DNA of 64,000 bases from Glaciecola sp. (GTDB taxonomy: Bacteria; Pseudomonadota; Gammaproteobacteria; Enterobacterales; Alteromonadaceae), in NCBI GenBank assembly GCA_018623155.1, contig JAAZVZ010000002.1, positions 62,001-126,000 of the forward strand. The letters are read 5' to 3'. Within the stretch, counting starts at the first letter, position 1, and every line of letters begins with the position of its first letter. The notes below the pieces were generated by a model that worked only from the letters and a program-made list of their open reading frames with translations, searched no databases and was not told where the DNA came from. Made by a program: the position numbers and the translations under genes. This document shows, one piece after another, positions 29,303 to 40,448 of the stretch.

Positions 29303-31480
29303 TTAGGTTTGGCTGGCGTCTCTGCGCGCCTGAGAAATATTTGCCGATAAATCCAATATATCACGATTACTAAAAATATCTTCCAAGTTCTGTGACAACT
29401 TACGACGCCAATTGGGGTATTCATTAAACGTGCCGGGAATATTGACGGGTTTATCCATTTGCAACCAATCTTCAAGTTGTAAAGACAATAATGCGGAACT
29501 GCCCCTTGCCATGTGCACTTGCATGCCGTAGTTCAGCGCTTTCGTCATGCCCACATAATTCACATCATGTCCAACTTCACTGGGAATCGAGCCGTGCCCA
29601 TGGAGGGTATTTAATATCTGTTGTTTGTTTTCGTGACGAGACGCATACAAGGGTTGCAAGATTTCTTCAGTCGGATACAAACCAAGTTCTTTACCTAATG
29701 CCAAATCATTGCAGTGCCAATAACCAATCAACGTTGGAAAGTCATGAATGGTTAATGTGGACATTGATTGCACTGGATAGTGTGAAGGAGAATAAAACCC
29801 TCCGTCCTCAGCTTGTTCAAAGAAAAATACTCGGTACGAATATACGCCATTAGACGCTAACTTTTCCCTGATTTCTTCAGGGACCGTACCCAAATCTTCA
29901 CCAATAATAAGGGTCTGATGGCGGTGCGACTCAAGCGCCAAAATACCCAATAAATCATCGACAGGGTAATAAACGTAGCCGCCCTTATCAGCAGAATCAC
30001 CTTTAACCACCCACCACAATCTCAGTAATGCCATAGCATGGTCGATACGCAAAGCACCAGAGTTCGCCATATTAGATGAAAACAAATCAATAATGGGTTG
30101 ATAGCCTTTTTGGTAAAGAACTTCTGGATCCATCGGTGGTAAACCCCAATTCTGGCCTAATGGACCCAAAATATCAGGTGGAGCACCAACACTTGCTTCA
30201 GTCACATACAAGTCTTTAGCCGCCCAAATCTCAGCACTTCCCTCGCTCACACCTACCGCTAAGTCACGGTAAATCCCGATCGTTAAGTTCAATTCTTTGG
30301 CAACAGCACTTGCGGCCGCAAATTGTTCCGCAGCAAGGTATTGCAAATATCCATAAAAGCGTACACGTTTAGCATTGGCTTGGGCAAAATGAACGACGGC
30401 ATCGTTCTGATAAGTTTGATATTCTTCTGGGAAAACTGGCCAGCCCCAACTATCTTTGCCTTCTTCTCGCAAATACTCTTGCAACGCGTCATAAGTGGCT
30501 AGTGATGCGAGACTCTTTCCACCCTGGTCAATGAAAGCATCCAAATCACTAGTATCACCTTTGCTGTACTCTTCATACAAAGCATTCAGTATAGGCATTT
30601 TGAGTTCAGCAACCGCTTTATAATCAACGTATTCAACTGCTCGAGTATATTGCAACTTAGCTTGGAATTCGCTATCACTGACCATTTTTTGAATTGCAGG
30701 AGATTGATATTCAGCCACTGCAGTGACATCGATATAGAGATGGTTAAGCCATTTTCTTGAGGACGGACTGTAAGGTGAACACGAGTCTGGTTCATTCGGA
30801 TATAGCGCATGAATAGGGTTTAAACCAATAAAATCAGCTCCTTGTTGGGCAGCATTACGCAATAATGCTTGAAGGTCCGTAAAGTCACCCATGCCCCAAT
30901 TGCGTTCACTCCGCACACAATACAACTGTACACTTAAGCCCCATACTTTATGCCCTTGAGCGATTTTTTCGGGGGTAAAACATGCATCAGGGGCCATGAT
31001 TACACGCCCTTCGGCTATAGCCTGAGTATTGTGTATCAGCTCAATTGTGTGATACCCATCAGGTAAATCAAATTCTAGTTCAATAGCGAATTCTTGATAT
31101 TCAGAATCTTCAATGTCTGCTGCATTGATTAAAGTGTGATCCGTTGCAATCAAATTTTGTAAAAGGTGCTCACCCGTTTCTGTTGTAACCCTGATAGACA
31201 AATCCGTATTGACCAACGCAATAGGTAAACGCAGTGCAATTAACTTCTCAGAACTATGTCGGAGCACTTTGACCGGGTCAAGTGGTGTTAACCAAGCATC
31301 GCTCACTTGTTCATTTATTTGACTCATCAAGACGTTTTCATTGTCAACGTCATAGCCCATTACACTTAAGATTTTTTCTTTAGTTCCTGGGGCAACCTGA
31401 GTGGGCTTACCATAAGCATCAATAAATTCCGTTTCGATCCCACGCATCGTGACCAGCGCGTTAATGGGTGTTTGCGACAT
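29303..31480 (-). CDS. malQ: 4-alpha-glucanotransferase (amylomaltase) MalQ
   Basis: GH77 enzyme that rearranges maltodextrins by transferring glucan segments. The protein is 725 residues from the ATG at 31480, which has a GAGA ribosome site; a TTG four codons earlier is less likely. Conserved blocks are LRIDHAMALLRLWW (nucleophile Asp), LIIGEDLGTVP (acid Glu) and TIHDFPTLIGYW. An N-terminal domain of about 150 residues is typical of the E. coli-like form. It is the first gene of its operon and is divergent from gapA, with 210 bases between that contain HexR-like repeats. Confidence 0.95.
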   Translation of the reverse strand: MSQTPINALVTMRGIETEFIDAYGKPTQVAPGTKEKILSVMGYDVDNENVLMSQINEQVSDAWLTPLDPVKVLRHSSEKLIALRLPIALVNTDLSIRVTTETGEHLLQNLIATDHTLINAADIEDSEYQEFAIELEFDLPDGYHTIELIHNTQAIAEGRVIMAPDACFTPEKIAQGHKVWGLSVQLYCVRSERNWGMGDFTDLQALLRNAAQQGADFIGLNPIHALYPNEPDSCSPYSPSSRKWLNHLYIDVTAVAEYQSPAIQKMVSDSEFQAKLQYTRAVEYVDYKAVAELKMPILNALYEEYSKGDTSDLDAFIDQGGKSLASLATYDALQEYLREEGKDSWGWPVFPEEYQTYQNDAVVHFAQANAKRVRFYGYLQYLAAEQFAAASAVAKELNLTIGIYRDLAVGVSEGSAEIWAAKDLYVTEASVGAPPDILGPLGQNWGLPPMDPEVLYQKGYQPIIDLFSSNMANSGALRIDHAMALLRLWWVVKGDSADKGGYVYYPVDDLLGILALESHRHQTLIIGEDLGTVPEEIREKLASNGVYSYRVFFFEQAEDGGFYSPSHYPVQSMSTLTIHDFPTLIGYWHCNDLALGKELGLYPTEEILQPLYASRHENKQQILNTLHGHGSIPSEVGHDVNYVGMTKALNYGMQVHMARGSSALLSLQLEDWLQMDKPVNIPGTFNEYPNWRRKLSQNLEDIFSNRDILDLSANISQARRDASQT

Positions 31481-31526
31481 AAAAAATCTCAAAATAAGTT
31501 AATTTCACCTTTCATTATTATGACTT

Positions 31527-31541
31527 TGTAGTCTTATTAAA
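31527..31541. promoter_or_regulatory. Partial HexR-like site near malQ
   Basis: TGTAGTCTTATTAAA keeps most of the HexR consensus but loses the final CA. It lies closer to malQ than the stronger site at 31581. It could be a second, weaker site. Confidence 0.35.
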
Positions 31542-31580
31542 AGTGAATACGATTGCATAGAATTCAGTTTACACTTTTTA

Positions 31581-31595
31581 TGTAATAAAACTACA
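31581..31595. promoter_or_regulatory. HexR-like operator between malQ and gapA
   Basis: TGTAATAAAACTACA differs from a perfect TGTAATnnnATTACA repeat in one base. It lies 17 bases upstream of the predicted gapA -35 box, on the malQ side. It could therefore serve gapA, malQ or both. Confidence 0.7.
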
Positions 31596-31611
31596 TTTTA
31601 TCGATAAAAAC

Positions 31612-31640
31612 TTGCTAAAAGCCCATTGCAACCCTATAAT
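31612..31640 (+). promoter_or_regulatory. Predicted gapA promoter
   Basis: TTGCTA (31612-31617) and a perfect TATAAT (31635-31640) are separated by 17 bases. Transcription should begin near 31647, inside a 14-base perfect palindrome AATTTACGTAAATT (31638-31651). The leader to the gapA ATG is about 45 bases and ends with an AGAGG ribosome site. Confidence 0.7.
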
Positions 31641-31648
31641 TTACGTAA

Positions 31649-32686
<1,038 letters not shown>

Positions 32687-32700
32687 TTGTATCCCCCCTC

Positions 32701-32725
32701 AAAAAGCCCAGTCTTGGGCTTTTTT
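32701..32725 (+). terminator. Intrinsic terminator after gapA
   Basis: AAAAAGCCCA pairs with TGGGCTTTTT, ending in six T bases, 14 bases after the gapA stop. Confidence 0.9.
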
Positions 32726-32781
32726 CTATCTTTGAAACATAGCACACATCATACCGCTGACATAAAAGGCCCAACTTGAAC

Positions 32782-33582
32782 ATGAACTATGTAACATTAA
32801 GCACTCCTTCCGCTAGTTGTAAAATAGCTCTTCATGGTGCACATGTCACCTCCTACATTCGCGATGGAAAAGAGCGTTTCTTCGTCTCTGAACAAGCAGT
32901 CATTGATGGCACAAAAGCAATTCGAGGAGGTGTACCAATATGCTGGCCATGGTTTGGACAGTTGCATCCAGAAATCAAATCCCACAACATCGCACATGGA
33001 TTAGTACGAAATCAACCTTGGCACATTATTGCACAGACTTACCGTCAAAATGAATCTTCAGTGACACTGTCACCCACTGATTGCCAACACCCATTATGGC
33101 CAAAGGGATTATCCTGTAAGGTCAAAATAACGTTAAATGATGTACTTGAAATTCGCTTGATTACAAGCAATGAAAGTACAGAACTCTTAACATTTTCTGG
33201 TGCATTGCATAGTTATTTCAGCGTTCCCGATGTAACAAAGGTGCAACTTAAGGGGTTTGGCAACGCACACCAATACATAGATAACAATACGGGCTTGTTA
33301 CACAATTTTAGTAATGACAATTATGAATTAAAGGGTGAAATCGATAGAGTGCATTTACTACCAGTGCCTACAACGTTAATTGCATGTGATACCCCTGTAA
33401 TAATTGACCACCAAGGGCATGACTCACTGGTAGTTTGGAACCCTGGCAATCTGAAGGCCAAAGCACTGAGTGATTTAGCTGATCAGGAATATCGGGATTT
33501 TGTATGTATTGAAACGGCCATTACTCAAGGACAGGCGTTATCGCCAAAGAGTCATCATGAGTTAACTCAACGCATCCGCTAA
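32782..33582 (+). CDS. yeaD: Glucose-6-phosphate 1-epimerase (YeaD, hexose-6-phosphate mutarotase)
   Basis: Aldose-1-epimerase-fold enzyme that interconverts the anomers of hexose 6-phosphates. The signature AIRGGVPICWPWFGQLHP matches E. coli YeaD, and NIAHGLVRNQPW holds the conserved His/Arg region. From the ATG at 32782 it has 266 residues. A TTG two codons upstream (32776) has AAGG at better spacing and could be the true start. It follows gapA after that gene's terminator, so it needs its own promoter or read-through. It is convergent with eda. Confidence 0.9.
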   Translation: MNYVTLSTPSASCKIALHGAHVTSYIRDGKERFFVSEQAVIDGTKAIRGGVPICWPWFGQLHPEIKSHNIAHGLVRNQPWHIIAQTYRQNESSVTLSPTDCQHPLWPKGLSCKVKITLNDVLEIRLITSNESTELLTFSGALHSYFSVPDVTKVQLKGFGNAHQYIDNNTGLLHNFSNDNYELKGEIDRVHLLPVPTTLIACDTPVIIDHQGHDSLVVWNPGNLKAKALSDLADQEYRDFVCIETAITQGQALSPKSHHELTQRIR

Positions 33583-33618
33583 ATAAAAACGCACATCACC
33601 CAAAAAGATAATGTGCGC
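33582..33618 (-). terminator. Likely terminator of the zwf-eda operon
   Basis: CGCACAT and ATGTGCG pair around a 14-base loop. On the minus strand the stem is followed by TTTTTATTT. It lies just past the eda stop in the short convergent gap with yeaD. Confidence 0.65.
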
Positions 33619-33638
33619 TTACATATATCGCTTATGCT

Positions 33639-34289
33639 TTATGCAACAGCTTTTGCACCTTCAACCGCTTCTTTGGCTAGCTGAGTGATTGCATCCCAAT
33701 CACCAGCTTCCATCAACGCATCGGGCGCTAGCCATGAACCGCCCACACAGTGAATGTTGCTCAAGCCCAAATAATCATGATAATTTGATAAACTGATACC
33801 GCCAGTTGGACAAAAAACCATATCGGGGAATGGCCCAGCAATCGATTTGATAGCTTTCACCCCCCCTACTGCTTCTGCAGGAAAAAACTTAAGATAAGTA
33901 TATCCAGCATCTCGAGCACGCATCAGGTCAGAGGTTGACGAGATACCTGGGATCAGAGCAATTGAACCAGCTTGTCCAGCTGCTAACAATTCTGCTGTCA
34001 TGCCAGGGCTGATCGCAAATTTAGCACCTGCTTCAGTCACTTGCTGTAACTGCTCGGCATTGGTTACAGTACCTGCACCTATCATTGCATCAGGTAGTTC
34101 TTTTGCAATTAATTCAATCGCTTCGAGTGCAACGGGAGTACGTAACGTGACTTCCAAAATATTTATACCACCAGCAATCAATGCTTTAGCTAACGGCACT
34201 GCGTGTTCTAATTTTTTGATCACAAGCACAGGGACAACGGGAGAGGTTGCAAATACATCTTGTGCTGAATATTGCCATGACTGACTCAT
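33639..34289 (-). CDS. eda: KDPG/KHG aldolase Eda
   Basis: Splits 2-keto-3-deoxy-6-phosphogluconate to pyruvate and glyceraldehyde 3-phosphate, the last Entner-Doudoroff step. The protein is 216 residues. The Schiff-base lysine is Lys134 in [11 protein letters not shown] and the general base is Glu46 in ILEVTLRT. The phosphate loop is near CPTGGIS. It overlaps glk by 4 bases and is the last gene of zwf-pgl-edd-glk-eda. Confidence 0.97.
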   Translation of the reverse strand: MSQSWQYSAQDVFATSPVVPVLVIKKLEHAVPLAKALIAGGINILEVTLRTPVALEAIELIAKELPDAMIGAGTVTNAEQLQQVTEAGAKFAISPGMTAELLAAGQAGSIALIPGISSTSDLMRARDAGYTYLKFFPAEAVGGVKAIKSIAGPFPDMVFCPTGGISLSNYHDYLGLSNIHCVGGSWLAPDALMEAGDWDAITQLAKEAVEGAKAVA

Positions 34290-35266
34290 TTGGCATTCCT
34301 TACATGTTGATTAAGGTACGCTGCGGCACCGAGTAACCCATGATCGGGTTCGTTAATTAAATACGTAGGGATATCTTTTATATAATGGGCCATTTGGCCT
34401 TTGGCTTCAAAGCGTGACCTGAAGTCACTTTCTTGTAAAAAGTCAACAAAACGCGAAGCAATTCCACCACCAATGAAGACACCACCGGTCGTTGCCAAAT
34501 TCATTGCTAAATTACCAGCAAATCCACCCATAATAGCGCAAAACTGCGCGAGCGTTTTTTCACAAATAGGGCATTGTTTATTAAGCGCACTCTCGGTAAT
34601 CAAAGCCGCTTCGTTATAAATAGGTTCAACTCCGTCAGCTTGCGCTAAAGCTTTATAAACATTTACTATACCGCGTCCGGACATTACCTCTTCGGCAGAG
34701 GCTCGACCATATTGTGTCTGCAAATAACGCCAAATAATCACGTCTGTTTCATCCACTGGTGCAAAGTCAACATGGCCACCCTCACCGTCTAAGGTTTGCC
34801 AACCGCTTGTTGTTTGCGTGATATGTTCAACGCCAAGGCCAGTACCTGGGCCAAAGACCGCTACATTTCCATTTTGCACAGGCGTGCCTGTCCCAATTTG
34901 AATGATTTGTTCTTCTTTTAGAACTGGTAATGAGTGAGCAACGGCAGTGAAATCATTAATGACAAATAAATGCTCAAGACCAAGATTATTTTGCAATCCC
35001 GAACGAGTAAATGCCCAATCGTTATTCGAAAACTTGATCACTTCTTGATTGACAGGGCCTGCAATCGCTATACATGCTGATGTGAAGGTTTTATCCTTGT
35101 GCTCTGAAAAATAGTGCTCAATAGCGGCCTGGATACTGACAAATTCTACACATTGAAACTTTTCAATATCTGTAATGCCATCATCGGTGACCGTTGCAAG
35201 ACGAATATTGGTACCGCCTACATCTGCAATTAACTTATGCCCAGTTGGGGTGTTTTCTCTAACCAT
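34286..35266 (-). CDS. glk: Glucokinase Glk
   Basis: Phosphorylates glucose with ATP and so feeds the pathway encoded around it. The protein is 326 residues. The N-terminal phosphate-binding motif [15 protein letters not shown], the sugar-binding [16 protein letters not shown] region and the adenosine-motif region [10 protein letters not shown] fit the bacterial Glk family. It begins one base beyond the edd stop and overlaps eda by 4 bases. Presence of glk in the operon suggests intracellular free glucose as substrate, including glucose released from maltodextrins by MalQ. Confidence 0.96.
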   Translation of the reverse strand: MVRENTPTGHKLIADVGGTNIRLATVTDDGITDIEKFQCVEFVSIQAAIEHYFSEHKDKTFTSACIAIAGPVNQEVIKFSNNDWAFTRSGLQNNLGLEHLFVINDFTAVAHSLPVLKEEQIIQIGTGTPVQNGNVAVFGPGTGLGVEHITQTTSGWQTLDGEGGHVDFAPVDETDVIIWRYLQTQYGRASAEEVMSGRGIVNVYKALAQADGVEPIYNEAALITESALNKQCPICEKTLAQFCAIMGGFAGNLAMNLATTGGVFIGGGIASRFVDFLQESDFRSRFEAKGQMAHYIKDIPTYLINEPDHGLLGAAAYLNQHVRNAK

Positions 35267-35267
35267 T

Positions 35268-37094
35268 CTATGATGCTCCTTGCTCTACAAATAAAGTACA
35301 TGCACCTTCCTCGGCGCCAGAAATGGATAAACGCATACCTGCGAACATTTCGCGACCCATGCCAACGTGGTGTTTCACAAGATTTGCTGGTTTTGCGTCA
35401 CGTTTATCAAGTTCATTGGCATCGACTAGTAAGGTTAGTGTGCCGGTGGTGGTATTAATTTCAATTAAATCGTCATTGTGCACTTTAGCTAACAAACCAC
35501 CCTTGTAAGCTTCAGGAGTGACATGAATTGCTGCCGGGACTTTTCCTGACGCACCAGACATCCGCCCGTCAGTTACTAAAGCCACCTTGTATCCGCGGTC
35601 TTGTAACACACCAAGCGGTGGTGTTAAGCGGTGTAACTCGGGCATACCAATTGCGGCAGGGCCTTGGAACCTTACCACCACAACGCAGTCTTTGTTAAGT
35701 TCTCCAGCTTGAAATGCCGCATCTAATTCAAATTGATCTTCAAAAACTACCGCAGGCAATGTCAGTTTGCATTCCGGTGAACGTAAGGCTGACGTTTTAA
35801 TAACCGCACGACCTAAGTTTCCTGACAAAACAGATAATCCACCATCCGGTTTAAATGGCATAGCAACCGATGCAACCACTTCTTTATCTAACGATTTGGA
35901 CGGGCCTTCCACCCACTCTAATTCACCATCCCGTAAGACTGGCTCTTTGGTATACATTTCAAGGTTATCAGAACAAATTGTTTTGACATCATTATGGAGT
36001 AAACTAGCGTCAAGTAATTCTTTTATGAGTAACGACATACCGCCAGCCGCGACAAAATGGTTAATGTCCGCATGACCGTTAGGGTAAATTCTTGTAAGTA
36101 AAGGCGTTGCTTTGGATAAGTCAGAAAAATCATCCCAGTTGACGATGAAACCAGCCGCACGGGCAACTGCGATTAAGTGCATCGTGTGGTTAGTTGATCC
36201 CCCGGTTGCTAATAACCCAACAAGGCCGTTAACGATGGTTTTTGCATTGACAATTTCACCAATAGGACGGTAATTATCGCCTAAGTCTGTGATACGAGTA
36301 GCTTGTACACCTGCAGCTCTGGTCAATGCATCACGCAGTGGTGTACCAGGATTGACAAAGGAAGAACCCGGTAAGTGCAGCCCCATGATTTCAACCACAA
36401 GCTGATTTGAATTGGCTGTTCCATAAAAGGTACAAGTGCCTGCAGAATGATAAGACTCACTTTCCGCTTTTAACAACTCTTCACGACCGGCCTTGCCTTC
36501 TGCATAAGCTTGTCGTACACGCGCTTTTTCTTTATTTGGTAAACCAGAAGGCATTGGGCCTGCTGGAACAAAAACCGTTGGCAAATGGCCAAAAGATAAA
36601 CTTCCCAACAACATCCCTGGTACGATTTTGTCACAGATCCCAAGCATCATCGCAGCGTCAAACATATTGTGTGAAAGCCCTACTGCCGTTGCCTGAGCAA
36701 TAACGTCTCGCGAGAGCAATGATAAGTCCATACCTGCATTACCTTGCGTTACCCCATCACACATTGCCGGCACACCCCCTGCAAATTGTGCAACTGAGCC
36801 GACGCTCTTAATCGCGTCTTTAATAATCGCAGGATAGTTTTCGTATGGCTGATGCGCAGAAAGCATATCGTTGTATGAAGAGCAGATGGCAATATTCGCT
36901 TTGACCATTGACGTTAAATCAGCTTTCTCTTGCTTACCACAGGCCGCAAAGCCATGTGCCAAATTACCACATGACAATGCACCGCGATGTGGCCCTTCAC
37001 GACGAGCAGCATCTATTTTGTTAAGGTAATCTGTTCGAGTTTGTTTAGAACGCTCAATAATGCGTTCAGTTACTTCTTGAATAATTTGATTCAT
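35268..37094 (-). CDS. edd: Phosphogluconate dehydratase Edd
   Basis: Iron-sulfur dehydratase of the IlvD/Edd family that converts 6-phosphogluconate to KDPG. The protein is 608 residues, near the E. coli length (603). Family features include [35 protein letters not shown] and [12 protein letters not shown], with the cysteines expected to hold the cluster. The C-terminal block [15 protein letters not shown] is also diagnostic. It lies 12 bases after pgl and one base before glk. Confidence 0.97.
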   Translation of the reverse strand: MNQIIQEVTERIIERSKQTRTDYLNKIDAARREGPHRGALSCGNLAHGFAACGKQEKADLTSMVKANIAICSSYNDMLSAHQPYENYPAIIKDAIKSVGSVAQFAGGVPAMCDGVTQGNAGMDLSLLSRDVIAQATAVGLSHNMFDAAMMLGICDKIVPGMLLGSLSFGHLPTVFVPAGPMPSGLPNKEKARVRQAYAEGKAGREELLKAESESYHSAGTCTFYGTANSNQLVVEIMGLHLPGSSFVNPGTPLRDALTRAAGVQATRITDLGDNYRPIGEIVNAKTIVNGLVGLLATGGSTNHTMHLIAVARAAGFIVNWDDFSDLSKATPLLTRIYPNGHADINHFVAAGGMSLLIKELLDASLLHNDVKTICSDNLEMYTKEPVLRDGELEWVEGPSKSLDKEVVASVAMPFKPDGGLSVLSGNLGRAVIKTSALRSPECKLTLPAVVFEDQFELDAAFQAGELNKDCVVVVRFQGPAAIGMPELHRLTPPLGVLQDRGYKVALVTDGRMSGASGKVPAAIHVTPEAYKGGLLAKVHNDDLIEINTTTGTLTLLVDANELDKRDAKPANLVKHHVGMGREMFAGMRLSISGAEEGACTLFVEQGAS

Positions 37095-37106
37095 TGGTCC
37101 CTATTC

Positions 37107-37796
37107 CTATGGTGCCCACATTAGATTGACCGTTGCGCGATTCATTACCGCACTGATTGGCATTTCTAATTCAGAACTTTTAAGTGCTTTTGCAATGGTA
37201 TCTTTTTTGGATTCACCCACTAAATGCAAAAAGATATTCTTAGACGCCAAAATTGCTGGTAGGGTCAACGACATACGTTGATGTGGCGCTGTGGTTGGTT
37301 GTACGGCAAGGTATTTGGCTTGTGAATTCAGATCTAAGCCTTGTTCTATCTGATCTGAACAAGGAAATAAAGATGCCGTATGGCCGTCTTCACCCATTCC
37401 TAAAATCACTACATCGAATGGTAATTGCACATCCTCTAGTGCCGTTTCACAAGCAGCGACAGCCTCTTCAGCACTGGAAAAATCATGTTTTAACGTAATA
37501 AATGAAGCAGCAGCGGCATAACCTTGTAATAAGTGTGTGCGCACAAGCTTATCATTGCTCGCATCATCGCTCACATCCACCCACCGATCGTCCGCCAACG
37601 TAATGACCACCTTACTCCAATCAATCTTGGTTTGCGCCAATGTTTGAAACAATGCTACGGGTGTGCGGCCACCACTGACGACCAAAGTAGCTTGTCCCTT
37701 ATCTGCAATTGCTTGGGTGAGTAATTCAGTAATAGTAATGGCAAACTCAGCGGTTAACTGCTCTGCAGATGAAAATTCATTTGATACAAGAGCCAT
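37107..37796 (-). CDS. pgl: 6-phosphogluconolactonase Pgl (DevB type)
   Basis: Hydrolyses 6-phosphogluconolactone made by Zwf. I place the start at the ATG 37796, one base after the zwf stop and preceded by AAAGGAAAATAAT. This gives 229 residues. A frame extension back to 38009 lies wholly within zwf and adds 71 residues unrelated to the family. Motifs are LVVSGGRTPVALF, ITLADDRWV and VILGMGEDGHTASLFP. It is the second gene of the operon. Confidence 0.95.
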   Translation of the reverse strand: MALVSNEFSSAEQLTAEFAITITELLTQAIADKGQATLVVSGGRTPVALFQTLAQTKIDWSKVVITLADDRWVDVSDDASNDKLVRTHLLQGYAAAASFITLKHDFSSAEEAVAACETALEDVQLPFDVVILGMGEDGHTASLFPCSDQIEQGLDLNSQAKYLAVQPTTAPHQRMSLTLPAILASKNIFLHLVGESKKDTIAKALKSSELEMPISAVMNRATVNLMWAP

Positions 37797-37797
37797 A

Positions 37798-39297
37798 TTA
37801 TTTTCCTTTTGCTTTTTTGACAGCTTGTTGTTGATACCATGCACGACCTGTTTTAGCCAGTAGACCGATTGACTCAACCGGTCCCCAGGTACCTGCTTGA
37901 TAAGGCTCTGGAGGTTCATTCTTAGCTGCCCATGCACCGATAATCGAGTCGACCCACGACCAAGCTTGTTCAACTTCATCACGACGAACAAATAATGCTT
38001 GATTACCAAGCATTACTTCTAGTAAGAGTTTTTCATAAGCATCGGCAATTCTTTCGTCCGAAAAAGCTTCTGAAAAAGATAGGTTCAACTGCGTTTTTTG
38101 CAAATCCATCGAACCTGATGATGTCAGTCCAGGCACCTTGTTCATCACTGTGATCTCAACACCTTCGTCAGGTTGTAAGCGGATGACCAATTTATTTGGT
38201 GGTAATTGAGCGAAGCTGTCTTTGAACAAATTGTGCGGCTGTCGTTTAAAATAAATCACTACTTCAGACGTCTTCGCTGGCATACGTTTCCCGGTTCTTA
38301 AATAGAAAGGGACGCCTGCCCAACGCCAATTATTGATGTGTGCTTTAATTGCAACAAACGTCTCTGTTTGGGATTTTTGATTTGCATCCGGCTCATCCAA
38401 ATACCCAGGTACTTCTTTTCCATGCACGAATCCACCAACGTATTGGCCGCGGACCGTCATCTCATCAATGTTGGATGAATCAATTGGGCATAATGCTTTG
38501 AGTACCTTGAGCTTCTCATCGCGAATGTCATCCGCGTCTAGCGTAGCAGGTGGCTCCATTGCAACTAATGACAAAATTTGCAAGAGATGGTTTTGTACCA
38601 TATCCCTCATTTGCCCTGCGTCGTCAAAGTATCCCCAACGTCCTTCAATTCCAACCGACTCAGCCACACTGATTTGGACGTGGTCAATACTGTTATGATC
38701 CCAATTATTGGTAAAAATTGAGTTTGCAAAACGAAGTGAGATTAAGTTAAGGACAGTTTCTTTACCAAGATAGTGATCGATGCGATAAATTTGCTTCTCT
38801 GAAAAATATTCAGCGACCGTTTCATTGATGACTTTGGACGTTTCCAAATCATGACCGATTGGTTTCTCTAACACTACTCGCATTGAATCATCAATGGCGT
38901 TGCCATGTTTTAATCCCGCGCAGATATCACCAAAGATTGAAGGCGGTGTCGCAAAATAACAGACCATGGTGCGTGCTTCATTGACAAGTGGAGTAAACTG
39001 CTCATAATCGGTAGGCTCGAGCATATTTATACACATATAGCTCAGTTTTTCTGAAAAACGCCCCCAAGTGTCTTCACAAATCGCTTCGCCTAAAAATTTC
39101 TCAAGGTTTTCACGCACAATCGCAACATATTCAGATTGTTCCATGGCTTGTCGTGCCACACCAATAAACTTGGTATCTGAATGAATCAAATCTGCTTTTT
39201 CAAGCTGATAAAGTGATGGAAGCAATTTGCGACGAGCAAGATCACCGATCGTGCCAAATAGCACAAAATCACACGGGTCGAACGATGGTTTAATCAC
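37798..39297 (-). CDS. zwf: Glucose-6-phosphate 1-dehydrogenase Zwf
   Basis: Oxidises glucose 6-phosphate to the lactone, the entry to the Entner-Doudoroff and oxidative pentose pathways. The start is most likely GTG at 39297, with AAAGG upstream, giving 499 residues. A TTG six codons earlier is possible. The coenzyme motif GTIGDLARRK and the active-site RIDHYLGKE are clear. It is the first gene of the operon and is divergent from hexR. A HexR-like repeat at 39369-39383 lies 72-86 bases upstream and overlaps a plausible -35 region. Confidence 0.96.
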   Translation of the reverse strand: MIKPSFDPCDFVLFGTIGDLARRKLLPSLYQLEKADLIHSDTKFIGVARQAMEQSEYVAIVRENLEKFLGEAICEDTWGRFSEKLSYMCINMLEPTDYEQFTPLVNEARTMVCYFATPPSIFGDICAGLKHGNAIDDSMRVVLEKPIGHDLETSKVINETVAEYFSEKQIYRIDHYLGKETVLNLISLRFANSIFTNNWDHNSIDHVQISVAESVGIEGRWGYFDDAGQMRDMVQNHLLQILSLVAMEPPATLDADDIRDEKLKVLKALCPIDSSNIDEMTVRGQYVGGFVHGKEVPGYLDEPDANQKSQTETFVAIKAHINNWRWAGVPFYLRTGKRMPAKTSEVVIYFKRQPHNLFKDSFAQLPPNKLVIRLQPDEGVEITVMNKVPGLTSSGSMDLQKTQLNLSFSEAFSDERIADAYEKLLLEVMLGNQALFVRRDEVEQAWSWVDSIIGAWAAKNEPPEPYQAGTWGPVESIGLLAKTGRAWYQQQAVKKAKGK

Positions 39298-39368
39298 GTT
39301 TATATGCCTTTTCAATGAACGTAACAGTGTTACGAACTCTTAATTATTACGATAAGTGTAATCAATTT

Positions 39369-39383
39369 TGTAGTAAAATTACA
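39369..39383. promoter_or_regulatory. HexR operator between zwf and hexR
   Basis: TGTAGTAAAATTACA is a near-perfect HexR repeat, one base from symmetry, in the 227-base divergent region. Its position fits repression of zwf-pgl-edd-glk-eda and possible autoregulation of hexR. A further half-like site TGTAATTTTGTGCAA begins at 39445. Confidence 0.8.
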
Positions 39384-39524
39384 ACTTTTAAACCCTAAAT
39401 GTGCAAAATTCATCTTGCCAAAGGCTTTGTTCTGAAAGTTTTACTGTAATTTTGTGCAAAAACAATACATCTTGTGTGGAAATATAGGTATATTAGTACT
39501 CATACATGTAACACGAACAGCAGT

Positions 39525-40370
39525 ATGAAGATATTAGAACAAATAACCCAGCAGTTTGATGCTTTTAGTAAGAGCGAAAAGAAAGTTGCACAAGTCATTC
39601 TTAACAACCCACAAAACGCCATTCATTCATCTATTGCGACACTGGCAAATCTTGCTGAGGTAAGTGAACCAACGGTCAATCGCTTTTGTCGTCGGCTCAA
39701 TACCAAAGGGTTTCCTGATTTTAAATTACACCTGGCACAAAGTCTTGCCAGCGGTACGCCTTATGTTAATCGCAACGTAGATGAAAACGACGGACCTGCT
39801 GAGTATACCAATAAAATTTTTGAATCGACCATGGCTGCTCTTGAAACTGCTCGCCAGTCTGTTGATATAAACGCGATTAACCGAGTTGTGGATCTATTAA
39901 CTCAGGCGAATAAGATATCGTTTTTTGGTCTTGGGGCATCTGCTTCAGTCGCTCAAGATGCGCTTAATAAGTTTTTTCGTTTCAATGTACCGGTCGTGTA
40001 TTTCGAAGATATCGTTATGCAACGTATGTCTACAATGAATTCGACCGATGGTGATGTTGTGGTGTTGATTTCTCACACTGGACGAACTAAATCTCTAGTC
40101 GAAATTGCTCAAATCGCAAGAAGCAATCACGCGGTCGTTGTCGGTATTACCGCAAAAGACTCGCCTCTCGGTCGCGAATGTAGTTATGTCCTATCATTGG
40201 ATGTTGCTGAAGATACCGATATGTATATGCCCATGGCTTCGCGAATCGCACAACTCGCTTTGATAGATATCCTAGCGACAGGTTTCACGTTGAGACGAGG
40301 TAATCGATTTAGAGAAAACTTGAAACGTGTCAAAGAATCACTCAAAGATTCACGTTTTTCGATTAAATGA
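39525..40370 (+). CDS. hexR: Transcriptional regulator HexR (RpiR family)
   Basis: RpiR-family regulator whose DNA binding is relieved by KDPG in studied bacteria. An N-terminal helix-turn-helix (about residues 1-77, with LAEVSEPTVNRFCRRL) is followed by a SIS sugar-isomerase domain (about 125-260, with FFGLGASASVAQDA and VVLISHTGRTKSLVE). The ATG at 39525 gives 281 residues and the normal HexR N-terminus; an in-frame GTG at 39474 would add 17 unrelated residues. It is divergent from zwf and upstream of pyk. HexR-like repeats flank it on both sides, and others lie at gapA and ppsA. Confidence 0.96.
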   Translation: MKILEQITQQFDAFSKSEKKVAQVILNNPQNAIHSSIATLANLAEVSEPTVNRFCRRLNTKGFPDFKLHLAQSLASGTPYVNRNVDENDGPAEYTNKIFESTMAALETARQSVDINAINRVVDLLTQANKISFFGLGASASVAQDALNKFFRFNVPVVYFEDIVMQRMSTMNSTDGDVVVLISHTGRTKSLVEIAQIARSNHAVVVGITAKDSPLGRECSYVLSLDVAEDTDMYMPMASRIAQLALIDILATGFTLRRGNRFRENLKRVKESLKDSRFSIK

Positions 40371-40397
40371 TCAACAAATGTTCGAACCCACCTTCAA

Positions 40398-40412
40398 GGT
40401 AATTAAATTACG
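40398..40412. promoter_or_regulatory. HexR-like site 1 upstream of pyk
   Basis: GGTAATTAAATTACG has a perfect 13-base palindromic core, GTAATTAAATTAC, but differs from the consensus at both end bases. It lies 37 bases before the stronger site. Confidence 0.6.
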
Positions 40413-40448
40413 TAAAAAAAGCACATTTTTAATGATTATTCGAAAATC

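Noticed and set aside
29491..29853. 120-codon open frame opposite malQ
   Set aside because: Antisense shadow with no recognisable domain, rich in Cys and His from the complementary coding bias.
37797..38009. 71-codon N-terminal extension of pgl
   Set aside because: It lies wholly inside zwf in another frame, is not Pgl-like, and a strong ribosome site precedes the ATG at 37796.
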